Source: Phycisphaerales bacterium (lineage in GTDB: Bacteria; Planctomycetota; Phycisphaerae; Phycisphaerales; UBA1924). From it: 64,000 nt of DNA. The translations under genes and the position numbers were made by a program. The DNA lies in assembly GCA_020847175.1 (NCBI GenBank), contig JADLCM010000019.1:1-64000 (forward strand), given 5' to 3'. This document shows positions 9,562 through 19,910 of the stretch, one piece after another. How positions within the stretch are numbered: the stretch's first letter is position 1; the number at the start of each line of letters is the position of its first letter. The notes under the pieces are model-generated. The model did no database searches. It was not told the origin of the DNA and worked only from the letters and a program-made list of their open reading frames with translations.

Positions 9562-10440
9562 ATGACTGCCGCCTGCGTTCGGGTGATCCTCGCGTTCGCA
9601 TTCCTCGGTCCGCTCGCAAGCCTGACCGGCTGCGCCCAGCCGGCGCGCGTGCATGTCGCGACGTGGAACATCTGGCACGGCGGGCGCGAGGATGGAGAGG
9701 AGATCGGCCCGGCGCGCGTGGCCCGGATTCTTCGCGAGTCCGGCGCCGACTTGATCGCCCTGCAGGAGACCTACGGGTCGGGAGAGCGCCTCAGCGCCGA
9801 TCTCGGCATGCACTTCCATGCACGCGGCACCAACGTCTCCATCCTCAGCCGCTGGCCCATCACCCAGGATCTCTCCGTCCACGAGCCGTTCAAGTGCGTC
9901 GGGGCGCTGGTGCAGACCCCGCTCGGACCTGTCGCGTTCTACTCCATCTGGCTCCCGTATGACGCCGAAATCTGGGAAGAAGGCACGCGGCCCCTCGGCG
10001 ACGAGGCCGCCATGCTCGCGGCGTGCGCCTCCTCCGCGGTCAACCTTCGGGCGATCGAAGAAGCGATCGAGGCACGCCTGGCCGAGGCGCAACTCACGCA
10101 CGTCCCCGTCGTTCTCGCCGGCGACTTCAACTCCATGTCACACCTCGACTACACGCCCGCCGCGATCGACCAGTACCACATGGTCATCGACTGGCCCACC
10201 AGCAGGGTGATGTCGGGCGCCGGGTACCGGGACGTCTACCGCGAACTGCACCCGCGCGTCGACCGCGCCCGCGACCGGACCTGGACGCCGCGCTTCCCGC
10301 GCCAGGAGCAGGACCGCATCGACTTCATCTACGTTCGGGGCGATCTCGCGGCGCTCCGGGCCGAGGTCGTGGACCGTCACGACGGGGGCTTTCCTTCCGA
10401 CCACGCCCTGTTGCGGGCGGAGTTTCGCGGCGCACGGTGA
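9562..10440 (+). CDS. Endonuclease/exonuclease/phosphatase family lipoprotein
   Basis: 292 residues with a lipoprotein signal peptide (lipobox LTGC near residue 23). The mature part has the order of motifs of the EEP superfamily: VATWNIWHGG, IALQETYG (metal-binding Glu), VVLAGDFNS (Asp/Asn pair) and a C-terminal PSDHALL (catalytic His). Such enzymes hydrolyse phosphodiesters in nucleic acids, sphingolipids or phosphoinositides with Mg2+. Being a surface or periplasmic lipoprotein, it may act on external nucleic acid or phospholipid; which one is not readable. The gene lies 28 bp behind the VOC lipoprotein gene and probably shares its transcript. Confidence 0.87.
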   Translation: MTAACVRVILAFAFLGPLASLTGCAQPARVHVATWNIWHGGREDGEEIGPARVARILRESGADLIALQETYGSGERLSADLGMHFHARGTNVSILSRWPITQDLSVHEPFKCVGALVQTPLGPVAFYSIWLPYDAEIWEEGTRPLGDEAAMLAACASSAVNLRAIEEAIEARLAEAQLTHVPVVLAGDFNSMSHLDYTPAAIDQYHMVIDWPTSRVMSGAGYRDVYRELHPRVDRARDRTWTPRFPRQEQDRIDFIYVRGDLAALRAEVVDRHDGGFPSDHALLRAEFRGAR

Positions 10441-10456
10441 GGACGCCGGGGGCAAG

Positions 10457-10540
10457 TGCGGGCGACAGGAATCGAACCTGCACAGCCTTTCGGCCACGGG
10501 AACCTAAATCCCGCGCGTCTGCCAGTTCCGCCACGCCCGC
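10457..10540 (-). tRNA. tRNA-Leu (anticodon UAG)
   Basis: The minus strand folds as a class II tRNA. The acceptor GCGGGCG pairs with CGCCCGC; the anticodon stem CGGGA/TCCCG encloses loop TTTAGGT with anticodon UAG; a long variable arm follows; the T arm is CAGG-TTCGATT-CCTG. The discriminator is A and CCA is not encoded. It would read CUA and other CUN leucine codons. Confidence 0.95.
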
Positions 10541-10658
10541 GGCGCTCCATCCTACCGCCGCGGTGCTGCAGCATCGAAGGGCGCCGCGGTTGATCGGGTT
10601 TTTATAGGACCATCCCGGGCCCGACGCGAGAGCCCGGAAATTGGCCCCCGCGCCCTCC

Positions 10659-10664
10659 TAGGCT
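10659..10664 (+). promoter_or_regulatory. Possible -10 box TAGGCT upstream of pckA
   Basis: TAGGCT stands 36 bases before the pckA ATG. The same hexamer occurs on the minus strand upstream of the genes starting at 17052 and 33176. It fits TAnnnT; no convincing -35 box is visible. Confidence 0.3.
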
Positions 10665-10699
10665 ACCCCCCTGTCATTTCACGATGGAGCCAATGGGCC

Positions 10700-12295
<1,596 letters not shown>

Positions 12296-12500
12296 TCGGC
12301 GGAGTTCATGCAAGGGCTCGTCGGTTCAGGTGTGGCCGCATCAAGCCGCAGAACCCATACACGCGGCGCGGCACTTCATTGCGCCGACGAACCCGTGTGC
12401 CGGTGGAACTCTCCCGGCCCGCCGAGGCTCACGCACATCACCGGTGTACATCCTCGCCATCCGGCGCTCGGAGCCGGGGCCGCGGGTCAAATGGGGCACG

Positions 12501-13214
12501 TCAGGCGCGGGCGTGCCGCCGGCTCTCCGCTTCGAGTTCGGCGCCGATCCGAGACGCGAACGCGCGGAAGACGACGCAGCGCGACTTGACCGGCGCGACA
12601 TGGCGCCGGTCGTACGCGACGAGCAGGCCGATGGGCCGCCCGTCGCCCGTCAGGAGCCGAGCCCCGGTCACCAGGGAGGCCCCGAGCGCCCGCACGTCGG
12701 CGCCTTCGGGGTACGCATCCATCGCGCCAGGCCCGTGGCAGACCGGCGCCGTCATGTCGCCCGCAAAGGGGCCGCCGCGGATGTCGATCTCCCCGGTCCA
12801 TCCTGCCTCGCCCGCGAGCACATGCTCGGTGACAAGCATCCGGCCCTCGCGGTCGAGGGCAATGAGCGCCCCCTCCACGTCGAGCGCCTCAACCAGGGCC
12901 CGCAGCAGTCCTTCCAGCGTCACCGCGCCGCGCGGCAGAGCGAGGGCCTCGAGTGCCAGCAGGTGATCCGACTTGCCCTCCCCGAATGACTCGAAGGCGA
13001 TCCGCGCCAGGTCCACGCGGGTCCGCGCGCCGAGCTTGCGCCCGATCTGCTGGCGGTGCGACTTGATTGTCGGCAGCGCGCGCCCCAGCTTGGCGGCGAT
13101 CTCGCTCGATCGCAATCCCTGCGCAATGAGTCGGAGAACTTCCAGTTCGCGCTCACTCAGGACTGAGAGGTCCGGGGTGCGCACACCTTCATTACTCGGT
13201 CCGCCCTGTGCCAT
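12501..13214 (-). CDS. LuxR-type HTH regulator with a C-terminal GAF-like sensor domain
   Basis: 237 residues from ATG 13214. Residues about 17-75 are a LuxR/FixJ-type DNA-binding domain: LSERELEVLRLIAQGLRSSE, then LPTIKSHRQQIGRKLGARTR. Residues about 85-230 look like a GAF domain (VEALDVEGALIALDREGR ... DGRPIGLLVAYDRRHVAP). LuxR-type regulators normally carry the sensor first and the HTH last, so the order here is reversed. It is divergent from the ABC ATPase gene 72 bp away and may control it; the ligand is unknown. No phosphoreceiver domain is present, and the ribosome-binding site is weak. Confidence 0.82.
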   Translation of the reverse strand: MAQGGPSNEGVRTPDLSVLSERELEVLRLIAQGLRSSEIAAKLGRALPTIKSHRQQIGRKLGARTRVDLARIAFESFGEGKSDHLLALEALALPRGAVTLEGLLRALVEALDVEGALIALDREGRMLVTEHVLAGEAGWTGEIDIRGGPFAGDMTAPVCHGPGAMDAYPEGADVRALGASLVTGARLLTGDGRPIGLLVAYDRRHVAPVKSRCVVFRAFASRIGAELEAESRRHARA

Positions 13215-13286
13215 CTGGCTACAGTTCGCCTCTTCCACCCCCGGCGGATGCCCCGAGCCAATATTTTTCTGGGATGGCGAAGGTAC

Positions 13287-14354
13287 ATGACCACGTCCAT
13301 CAGCATTCAAGCGTTGGAAAAGACTTACATCACGCCTCGGCGCACGGTCCGGGCGGTCGCCGGGGTGAATCTGGACATTTCCCCGGGTGAACTCTTCTTC
13401 CTGCTCGGCCCGTCGGGCTGCGGAAAGACCACCCTGCTCCGCATGATTGCCGGTTTCATTGACCCGACCGGCGGGCGCATCGCCTTCAGCGGGCGCGATG
13501 TGACTCATATGCCTCCCAACAAGCGGAACACGGGAATGGTCTTCCAGTCCTATGCGCTGTGGCCCCACATGACGGTGGCCCAGAACGTCGCATTCGGGCT
13601 CTCGGTGCGCCGGGTGAAGGCGGACGAGCGCGACCGGCGTGTGCGAGAAGCCCTTGAAGCAGTGCAACTTGCAGACTTCGGCGCCCGCAAGCCCAACGAA
13701 CTTTCCGGGGGGCAGCAGCAGCGGGTCGCGCTGGCCCGTGCCCTGGTCATCCGTCCGGATGTGCTCCTTTTGGACGAGCCGCTCTCGAACCTGGATGCGA
13801 AACTTCGGATCGAACTGCGAGCCCAGATCAGGGCGATCTGCAAGTCCACGGGCATTACCAGCGTCTATGTGACCCACGACCAGAAGGAAGCGCTGAGCAT
13901 GGCCGATCGCATCGCGATCATGCGCGCGGGGCAGGTTGAGCAGGTGGGCGAGCCGCGCACCCTGTACCGGAGGCCGACTTCCGCTTTCGTCGCGGAGTTT
14001 CTGGGTGAGACAAACTTTCTCAGCGCTGAGGTTGAGCAGTCCGGACCGGAGGGTTCAAGCCTGCGCACCCCTGCGGGAGTGCTTCGTTCCAGTCACGCCG
14101 GTGCCGGCGGGGCCCGGGTGACTCTCTCGATCCGGCCCGAGGCCCTGGCGCTCCTCGATGCGCCGGCGGGGGGCGCGCTCGAAGGGCGGCTTGTCGAGAC
14201 GTGCTACCTGGGTGAGATCGCGCAGCACGTGGTTGAACTGCCAGGGGGGATGCGGGTCAAGGTGGCCGCCCTCAATCCCGGGGCCCGGTCCCCTGAACCC
14301 GGGGCGCAGGTCCGGCTCCGCGCGGACCCGGATGATGTGGTCATCGTGGGGTGA
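13287..14354 (+). CDS. ABC transporter ATP-binding protein of the Fe3+/spermidine/sulfate type (orphan)
   Basis: 355 residues from ATG 13287 (GAAGG just upstream). It has Walker A GPSGCGKTT, Q-loop VFQSYALWPHMT, signature LSGGQQQRVALARAL, Walker B VLLLDEPLSNLD and H-loop VTHDQKEAL, followed from about residue 240 by a TOBE-type regulatory domain (VTLSIRPEALALL). This is the layout of PotA, CysA, FbpC and MalK ATPases. No permease or binding protein gene lies nearby, so its partners must be elsewhere; the substrate cannot be told. Divergent from the LuxR/GAF regulator, a plausible controller. Confidence 0.92.
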   Translation: MTTSISIQALEKTYITPRRTVRAVAGVNLDISPGELFFLLGPSGCGKTTLLRMIAGFIDPTGGRIAFSGRDVTHMPPNKRNTGMVFQSYALWPHMTVAQNVAFGLSVRRVKADERDRRVREALEAVQLADFGARKPNELSGGQQQRVALARALVIRPDVLLLDEPLSNLDAKLRIELRAQIRAICKSTGITSVYVTHDQKEALSMADRIAIMRAGQVEQVGEPRTLYRRPTSAFVAEFLGETNFLSAEVEQSGPEGSSLRTPAGVLRSSHAGAGGARVTLSIRPEALALLDAPAGGALEGRLVETCYLGEIAQHVVELPGGMRVKVAALNPGARSPEPGAQVRLRADPDDVVIVG

Positions 14355-14484
14355 ATCGGCGCGCCTGGCCCCAGGACTGTCTCGTCGCAACCCAAGGCTC
14401 GGCGTGACCCGTCTCAGGGAGGAGTGGGGCGGGCGCGCTGAATTTGCCGTTCCGGCCTCATCGGTGATCGGTCGCGCCGCGCGC

Positions 14485-17052
14485 TCAGCAACCTTGGACG
14501 AAAAGGTCGAGGAAGTAGAAGAAGTCCGCCGCGTCGATGATGCCGTCGGGGACGCCGTAGCCCGGATGGTTGGGGTCTGCGCTGCCGGTGAGGTCGGCGA
14601 CGGCGGCGTTCATGGCGACGAACTGGTCAAGGAAATAGAAGAAGTCAGAGGCATCGACGATCCCGTCGGGGCTCCCGTAGTCCGGATGGTTGGGGTCGGC
14701 GCTGCCGCTGAGGTCACCCGGGCAGGGCGCCGGGCACGGCTCGAAGGCCCAGCCCCCGAATCCAAGGTTCCGCAGGCACCACTCCGAACCGTCAGAGGCG
14801 AGCGCTCGCACATCGGCGCGTGCGTCGCCCGGAAGCAGCACGTACCCGAAGGTCTGCGGATCGAAGGGGAGGAACGTGGGGGGCAGGACCACGGGGGCGT
14901 CTGCGGCATCGAAGATCGCCTGGATTGAGAAGCCGGGCTCATCACAGGCGCGCGAGATCACCGCGGCATCGTCGGGTGCGCCGTCGGCGTCGAGGTCGGC
15001 CAGGGTCTGAATGACAAGGTCGGCGGGGTCGGCGAGCGCGAGCGCGATGTCGTCGGTCGTGGTGACGATTCGGAACGGATCCTCGGCGTCGGGCGTGCCC
15101 AGGCCCGAGACCGACAGCGCCATCGCGATGAACTCGCGGACGCAGGCGTGGGTGTCCGGGGGCGCTTCTCGAAAGAGCACGAGGCGCGCCGGGTCGGAGG
15201 ACGCGGCGAGGAGGTCGGAGGCGTGCCCGGGGATGAAGTCGAGCCGAACTCGATCGACCGGCGCGCCCGCCGAGGGGACGAAGTGGTCGGCGGGGGCTGC
15301 GGCGGGCGCGACCGAGGTGATGCGCCAGAGGTCGGGGACGACGAACGGGGGCGGGGCGAACGCCCCACCTCCGTCGCCGTCGAGCGACGCCAGGACGATT
15401 GGTTGCGCGGCGCCCCGCCCGACCGATTCGACGTTCAGCAGGGCGAAGGGGTTGCCCTCCAGGAGGAGCTGCGCGAAGGAATCGACGGGGATGAATCGCG
15501 CGCCGGAGGCGTTGTCGGGGGCGACGGCCTGCGCGAGCGGGCCCGAGAACGCGAACCAGCGCATCCCGGTCGCGGGTTCGTACACGAACGTGGCGGCGGG
15601 GTCGGCCCTGACCATGTGGGCCTGGCCGTAGGTCGTAAAGACGAGGCGGACCTGGCCGGGCACATCCTCGCGGAGGTCGTGGAGACGCCAGAAGTCGCCG
15701 GCGCCCGGCGTGCCGAGGGCCGGGTCGGCGAGCATCGGGTCGCGGGCGAGCTCGATCACCACGCCCGTGGGGACATCGACCTCGTCAAGCTCGAAGCCCC
15801 AGAGAACGCCGTCGAAGCGGTCGTGGCAGAGCGTCCACTGGTTCGGCCCCATGCCGCTGATGGGCGGCACGACGTAGCAGTTGCTGGAGTCGTCCGGCGT
15901 GACGGAGGAGTTGTTGGTGGTGAGCACCTTGGAGACGGGGTCGCCGTCCGGGAGGCCGTCGTTGTCGGAATCGGTCCAGGTGTGCGAGCAGCGTTCGCCG
16001 TTGGGGCCGCGCGTGTAGACGGTGACGGTGATCTTGCCTTCGGCGCTGCGGGTGATGACCACCTCGCCCGTGGGGCGTTTGCCGTCATCGGGGACGGTGA
16101 GGCGGACCGATCGGCCCATGAACGTGAGGTCGAGGATGCGGTCGAGCCGGAGCGCCGCCATGTCGCGGTCCCAGTGGACGAGCAGGGGGCTGCGGTACTT
16201 GCCGTCGTAGTACGCGGCGCGCCACGAACGCCCCCCGGCGATTTCGTTGCCGAAGAGATTGTCGCGACGGTCGCGGATCTGCTGGTCGGCCCAGTCGGCC
16301 ATCCCGTAGAACGCCAGGAGTTCTTCAGGGGTATCGACGCCGAGATCGCGCAGGCACTTGGCGAGGAGCTTTCCCGCTTTGCCCTCGGCCTCGATCTTGG
16401 CGAGCGTGTCATGGGGCACGGGGTCGGTTTCATCGGGCCCGGGCGGGGCGAAGAGCCGCTCGAAGAAGGCGCGGGTGAGCTTGGCGTCGAGGATGTCGGA
16501 GTCGCGTTCGCCGTCGCACGCCGCCTTGTCCTTGTCCATCGTCGAGAGGCCCATCGGCTGGCACTGGTAGACATGGGCGAGTTCGTTGGCGAGCGATTCC
16601 AGGATGCTGAGCTTGGCCTTGGCCCTCTCCACCGGCTCGGCGCTCATGTCGCACCAGGTGGTGAGGTCGGCCTGGCTGAGGGTGACGACGTCGTTGTCGA
16701 TGCCCTTGCATGGGGCGCACGAGGCGGTCCCGGCCTTCTGCTTCGGGCTCTTGACGACCTTGCCGCTCTTGATGAGTTCCTTGTAGTGCTTGAGCCCTTC
16801 GGCGATGGTGGGGTCGCGGGGCGGCGTGCCGACCTTCTCATATTCGGTCTGCACGCCGGTCTGCCCCGCCGGGTTGAGGCAGCCCCGGAACGTCATGCTT
16901 GTGGGGCCCATCTCGGCGTCGAGCTGGATCATGAGGTCGATCAGCGCTTCGACTTTCTTGACCTCCATCGCTGTCAGCGCGGTCTGCCCCCCTGCGAGGG
17001 CGACCAATGAGCCCGCGGCGGCGATCGCGCATCGTGTGGCGGCAGCCCGCAT
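14485..17052 (-). CDS. Large secreted protein with two C-terminal dockerin-like repeats ending in Gly-Cys
   Basis: 855 residues, with a signal peptide (MRAAATRCAIAAAGSLVALA). The N-terminal third is Cys-containing and helical (CAPC, SLANELAHVYQCQ; this resembles an HExxH helix but lacks the first His). The middle is beta-rich and unrecognised. The tail holds two EF-hand-like units, each DLSG/DLTG-SADPNHP-x-YG-x-PDG-I-x-DA/DS-DFFYFLD, and the protein ends FVQGC. This tail matches the GC-type dockerin-like anchor of Phycisphaerales secreted proteins and recurs in the genes at 22592 and 31028. I chose ATG 17052 because GGGAG precedes it. Function of the main body unknown; attachment to a cell-surface partner through the tail is inference. 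Confidence 0.85.
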   Translation of the reverse strand: MRAAATRCAIAAAGSLVALAGGQTALTAMEVKKVEALIDLMIQLDAEMGPTSMTFRGCLNPAGQTGVQTEYEKVGTPPRDPTIAEGLKHYKELIKSGKVVKSPKQKAGTASCAPCKGIDNDVVTLSQADLTTWCDMSAEPVERAKAKLSILESLANELAHVYQCQPMGLSTMDKDKAACDGERDSDILDAKLTRAFFERLFAPPGPDETDPVPHDTLAKIEAEGKAGKLLAKCLRDLGVDTPEELLAFYGMADWADQQIRDRRDNLFGNEIAGGRSWRAAYYDGKYRSPLLVHWDRDMAALRLDRILDLTFMGRSVRLTVPDDGKRPTGEVVITRSAEGKITVTVYTRGPNGERCSHTWTDSDNDGLPDGDPVSKVLTTNNSSVTPDDSSNCYVVPPISGMGPNQWTLCHDRFDGVLWGFELDEVDVPTGVVIELARDPMLADPALGTPGAGDFWRLHDLREDVPGQVRLVFTTYGQAHMVRADPAATFVYEPATGMRWFAFSGPLAQAVAPDNASGARFIPVDSFAQLLLEGNPFALLNVESVGRGAAQPIVLASLDGDGGGAFAPPPFVVPDLWRITSVAPAAAPADHFVPSAGAPVDRVRLDFIPGHASDLLAASSDPARLVLFREAPPDTHACVREFIAMALSVSGLGTPDAEDPFRIVTTTDDIALALADPADLVIQTLADLDADGAPDDAAVISRACDEPGFSIQAIFDAADAPVVLPPTFLPFDPQTFGYVLLPGDARADVRALASDGSEWCLRNLGFGGWAFEPCPAPCPGDLSGSADPNHPDYGSPDGIVDASDFFYFLDQFVAMNAAVADLTGSADPNHPGYGVPDGIIDAADFFYFLDLFVQGC

Positions 17053-17132
17053 GTCCGATCTCCCACCCCTGTGCGGGGCGATCGCCGAAGGGCGAGCGAA
17101 GCGGGGACGACGTGACGCCCTCCGACAGTCGC

Positions 17133-17138
17133 AGCCTA
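17133..17138 (-). promoter_or_regulatory. Possible -10 box TAGGCT for the dockerin-tailed gene
   Basis: TAGGCT on the minus strand, 80 bases before the start at 17052. The same hexamer is found before pckA and the M29 aminopeptidase gene. No -35 box is clear. Confidence 0.25.
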
Positions 17139-17321
17139 CCAGCAAGGGCGCCAGTATCCAAGCGCGCTGTGGCCCGTCGGCACACGCTGAAGCTGCACGT
17201 GGTCGATCGGAGGCCCGCCACGCCGCGAGTGACGGGACGGCGAGGGGCAGGGGGTAGGCTCGGCGGGGTTGAATCAGGCCCCGGCGAATCTGAAAGCGGC
17301 AAATGCAACCGCCGAGATCAG

Positions 17322-17372
17322 CCGCCGGAAAGCCGGCGGTGGGGGTTCCGGCCTCCGGGATGGAGGGCCGGA
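17322..17372 (-). terminator. Two tandem hairpins downstream of speA
   Basis: CCGCCGG-AAAG-CCGGCGG (17322-17339) is a perfect seven-pair stem. Directly after it, TTCCGGCC ... GGCCGGAA (17346-17372) forms an eight-pair stem that can extend by three pairs past a bulged G. They lie about 150 bp past the speA stop on the transcribed strand. There is no U-tract, so simple intrinsic termination is doubtful; a structured 3' end or RNA element is the alternative. Confidence 0.4.
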
Positions 17373-17520
17373 AGGTGATTCAGCCGGGGTCAAGCAGAGA
17401 GGGTGAGTCGCAGAAAAGCCCGGCCGCAGGGGACACGTGAGGGAGCGGCCGGTCGCCGGCCCCAGACTCTCACTTTCCATGTCCTCATTTCCTCACTTGC
17501 TCAGTTGGCCCCTTGGCCCG

Positions 17521-19515
17521 TTACTCCAAATACGTGTACCCCTCCATGGCGACATCGTAGAACTTGAGCAGGTTCTGCCCCTCGCTCACCGAGATGCGCC
17601 CGGCCTTCACCGCGCGCTCGACATCGCGGCGCATCGAGCGGATGAGGTCTTCAGAGTCGTACTGCACGTAGGCCAGTACTTCCTTGACGGTGTCGCCCTC
17701 GATGACTTCGTCGAGGTCCCAGTCGCCCACGCCCGGAGAATCGTCGAAGGAGACGTGCACGACGTGCGTGTCGCCGTAGAGGTTGTGCAGGTCGCCCAGC
17801 ACTTCCTGGTATGCCCCGAGCAGGAAGACGCCGAGGTAGTAGTGCTCACCCTCGCGCGGCTCGTGGAGCTCGAGCATGGGCTTGCAGGGCGAACGGGCAT
17901 CGATGAACTTGTCAACCTGGCCGTCGGAGTCGCAGGTGATGTCAGCGAGCACGCCCCGGCGCGTGGGGCATTCGTCGAGCCGGTGGATGGGCACGATGGG
18001 AAAGAGCTGGTCGATGGCCCAGTGGTCGGGGAGGCTCTGGAAGATCGAGAAGTTGACGTAATAGATGTCGCTCAGGATCTGGGGGAGGTCGCCGAGGTCG
18101 TCGCCGAGCACGGCGCCCTTCTTCTTGGCCCGGTCGAGCACGCGCTGGCCGACGGCCCAGAAGAGCCGTTCGGTGGCCGAGCGCATGGGGAGGCTGAGGT
18201 ACCCCAGGTTGAAGAGGCTCATGGCCTCGTCCACGGCCTGCGCCGCGTCGTGGTATACCTCCAGCAGGTTGACGCGCGGCTGGTCGAGCGCATCGAAGGC
18301 GTCGATGAGCTCCAGCACGGGCTGGGGTCGGCTGCCCTCCTTCTCCATGAGCCCGCGCACTTCATCGCCCGTGGCATCGGTGGGGAACTTGGTGGCCCCC
18401 AGCACATCGACGATGAGCAGCGAGGAGTGGGCGACCATCGCCCGCCCGCTCTCGGAGAGGATGCGGGGGTGCGGATACCCCGCCGCGTCGCAGACGCTCT
18501 TGACGCGGTAGACGATGTCGGCGGCGTACTCGGCCACGCCGTAGTTGACGCTGGAGGAGGAGGACGAGGCGGAGCCGTCGTAGTCGATGCCCATGCCGCC
18601 GCCCACGTCGATGGTGTCGAGGCCCGCGCCCTGGCGCTTGAGTTCGCAGTAGATGTGGGCGAGCTCGTTGACGGCGCCCTTGATGGCGCGGATGTCGCCG
18701 ATCTGGCTGCCGATGTGGAAGTGGATCATGTTGAGGCAGTCGGCCATGCCCTCCTGCTTCAGGCGTTCGAGCGCGTGCAGGAGCTCGGTCATGGTGAGGC
18801 CGAACTTGGAGCGCATGCCGCCGGAGGTCTGCCAGCGCCCGGTGCCCTGGGCGCTGGGCTTGGCGCGGACGCCGATCCGCGGGCGGACCATGTATCGCTT
18901 GGCGTGCCGGATGATCCATTCGAGGTCGCTGAAGCGCTCGACCACGGGGATGATGTGGCGCCCGAGCTTGGTCGCCAGGATCACCGTCTCGATGAACTCC
19001 GAGTCCTTGAACCCGTTGCACACGATGGGCATGTTGGGCAGGTTCTCGGTGAGCCCGAGCACCGCGAGGAGCTCGGGCTTGCTGCCCGCCTCCAGGCCGA
19101 AGCCGAGCTCGCTCCCGATGTCGCGGACTTCCTGGCAGAGCTGGCGCTGCTGGTTGACCTTGATCGGATAGACGCAGCAGTACGCGCCCGTGTACTGGTG
19201 ATCGCGGATCGCCGTGTCGAAAGCCCCGCGGATCTCCCGCAGCCGGTGACGCAGCAGGTCGCCGAACCGGATGACCACCGGCGTTCCCAGCTCACGCTCG
19301 CGCAGGCCCGCGACGACCTCGAAGAGATCGACCGCGCGCTTCGCGTCGCGCTCGGGCATCACCACCACGTGCCCCTCATCGTTGATGCCGAAGTAGCCGT
19401 TGCCCCACTCGGGGATGCCGTACAGGCGGGCCGCGGCCTCGATCGTCCAGGGTTCGCGGGGCTTGGGCTCTCCGTTGGGGGCGGCGGGCGAACCGGGAAT
19501 GGAAATCTGTGCCAT
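17521..19515 (-). CDS. speA: Biosynthetic arginine decarboxylase
   Basis: PLP-dependent decarboxylation of arginine to agmatine, the entry to putrescine and spermidine. It has 664 residues, in the usual range for bacterial SpeA (about 630-660). Signatures are the N-terminal YGIPEWGNGYFGIN, VYPIKVNQQRQ with the PLP lysine, IHFHIGSQIGDI, VGGGMGIDYDGS and the C-terminal-domain SCxD-like region CDSDGQVDKFID. A Ser-rich run (SASSSSSSVNYG) follows the VGGGMGIDYDG motif, where homologs usually have a few residues. ATG 19515 opens the conserved MAQISIPGS; longer starts run into noncoding sequence. Monocistronic. Confidence 0.96.
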   Translation of the reverse strand: MAQISIPGSPAAPNGEPKPREPWTIEAAARLYGIPEWGNGYFGINDEGHVVVMPERDAKRAVDLFEVVAGLRERELGTPVVIRFGDLLRHRLREIRGAFDTAIRDHQYTGAYCCVYPIKVNQQRQLCQEVRDIGSELGFGLEAGSKPELLAVLGLTENLPNMPIVCNGFKDSEFIETVILATKLGRHIIPVVERFSDLEWIIRHAKRYMVRPRIGVRAKPSAQGTGRWQTSGGMRSKFGLTMTELLHALERLKQEGMADCLNMIHFHIGSQIGDIRAIKGAVNELAHIYCELKRQGAGLDTIDVGGGMGIDYDGSASSSSSSVNYGVAEYAADIVYRVKSVCDAAGYPHPRILSESGRAMVAHSSLLIVDVLGATKFPTDATGDEVRGLMEKEGSRPQPVLELIDAFDALDQPRVNLLEVYHDAAQAVDEAMSLFNLGYLSLPMRSATERLFWAVGQRVLDRAKKKGAVLGDDLGDLPQILSDIYYVNFSIFQSLPDHWAIDQLFPIVPIHRLDECPTRRGVLADITCDSDGQVDKFIDARSPCKPMLELHEPREGEHYYLGVFLLGAYQEVLGDLHNLYGDTHVVHVSFDDSPGVGDWDLDEVIEGDTVKEVLAYVQYDSEDLIRSMRRDVERAVKAGRISVSEGQNLLKFYDVAMEGYTYLE

Positions 19516-19910
19516 CGGCGGGTGGGCCCTCGGCAGGGCGTCGGAAGGCCGACGCATCGTGCGCACAGCGCGGATGCTCGAACCGGCCCCCGGCGGGCAA
19601 GCGCCCGCTGCGGCCGGGGAATCGCGCTGCACAACAGTATGACGGCACACAGGCGGAGCACCAAGCCTCCTTCGACGTTTGCCCTGCGCGAGCCCGGATC
19701 ACCTCCCGCGCTGCGCGACACGCGGGCCTGGGTTCTCCTCTCGGGGTGCAGGGTGCCCGCGGTCGCGCCGCAGGTTCGGATGGATGGAGCCGATTCTCCC
19801 GCCCGGGTGCCCGCAGTCCGCGTGCGTGGTCGCGCGACTGCGGCACGGATGTGCCCGTCGTCTCAAGTCGCGCCGGGGCGCCGTGAGGGCGGGCGCGAGG
19901 GATGAGAACG

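Larger units (their letters stand above)
17053..17520. other. Intergenic region, 468 bp, with strong hairpins
   Basis: Lies between speA and the dockerin-tailed gene, both on the minus strand. It contains two adjacent hairpins at 17322-17372 (separate entry), a GC-rich CGGCCG-paired stretch near 17413-17450, and a T/C-rich island near 17470-17505 of the ACTTTCC/TCATTTCC type. TAGGCT on the minus strand at 17133-17138 is a possible -10 box for the downstream gene. No open frame here looks like a gene. Confidence 0.5.

Noticed and set aside
13215-13877. An N-terminal extension of the LuxR/GAF regulator back to 13877
   Set aside because: It would overlap the ABC ATPase gene antisense for almost 600 bp and add no domain; ATG 13214 gives a complete HTH start.
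16561-16600. A metalloprotease HExxH helix in the large dockerin-tailed protein
   Set aside because: The segment reads SLANELAHVYQ: the first His is Asn, so the zinc motif is incomplete.
15148-17010. A 620-residue plus-strand frame across the dockerin-tailed gene
   Set aside because: Shadow; the minus-strand protein has a signal peptide, a ribosome-binding site and the paired GC tail.
17437-19905. An 822-residue open frame on the plus strand across speA
   Set aside because: Antisense shadow of speA, which has complete arginine decarboxylase motifs on the minus strand.
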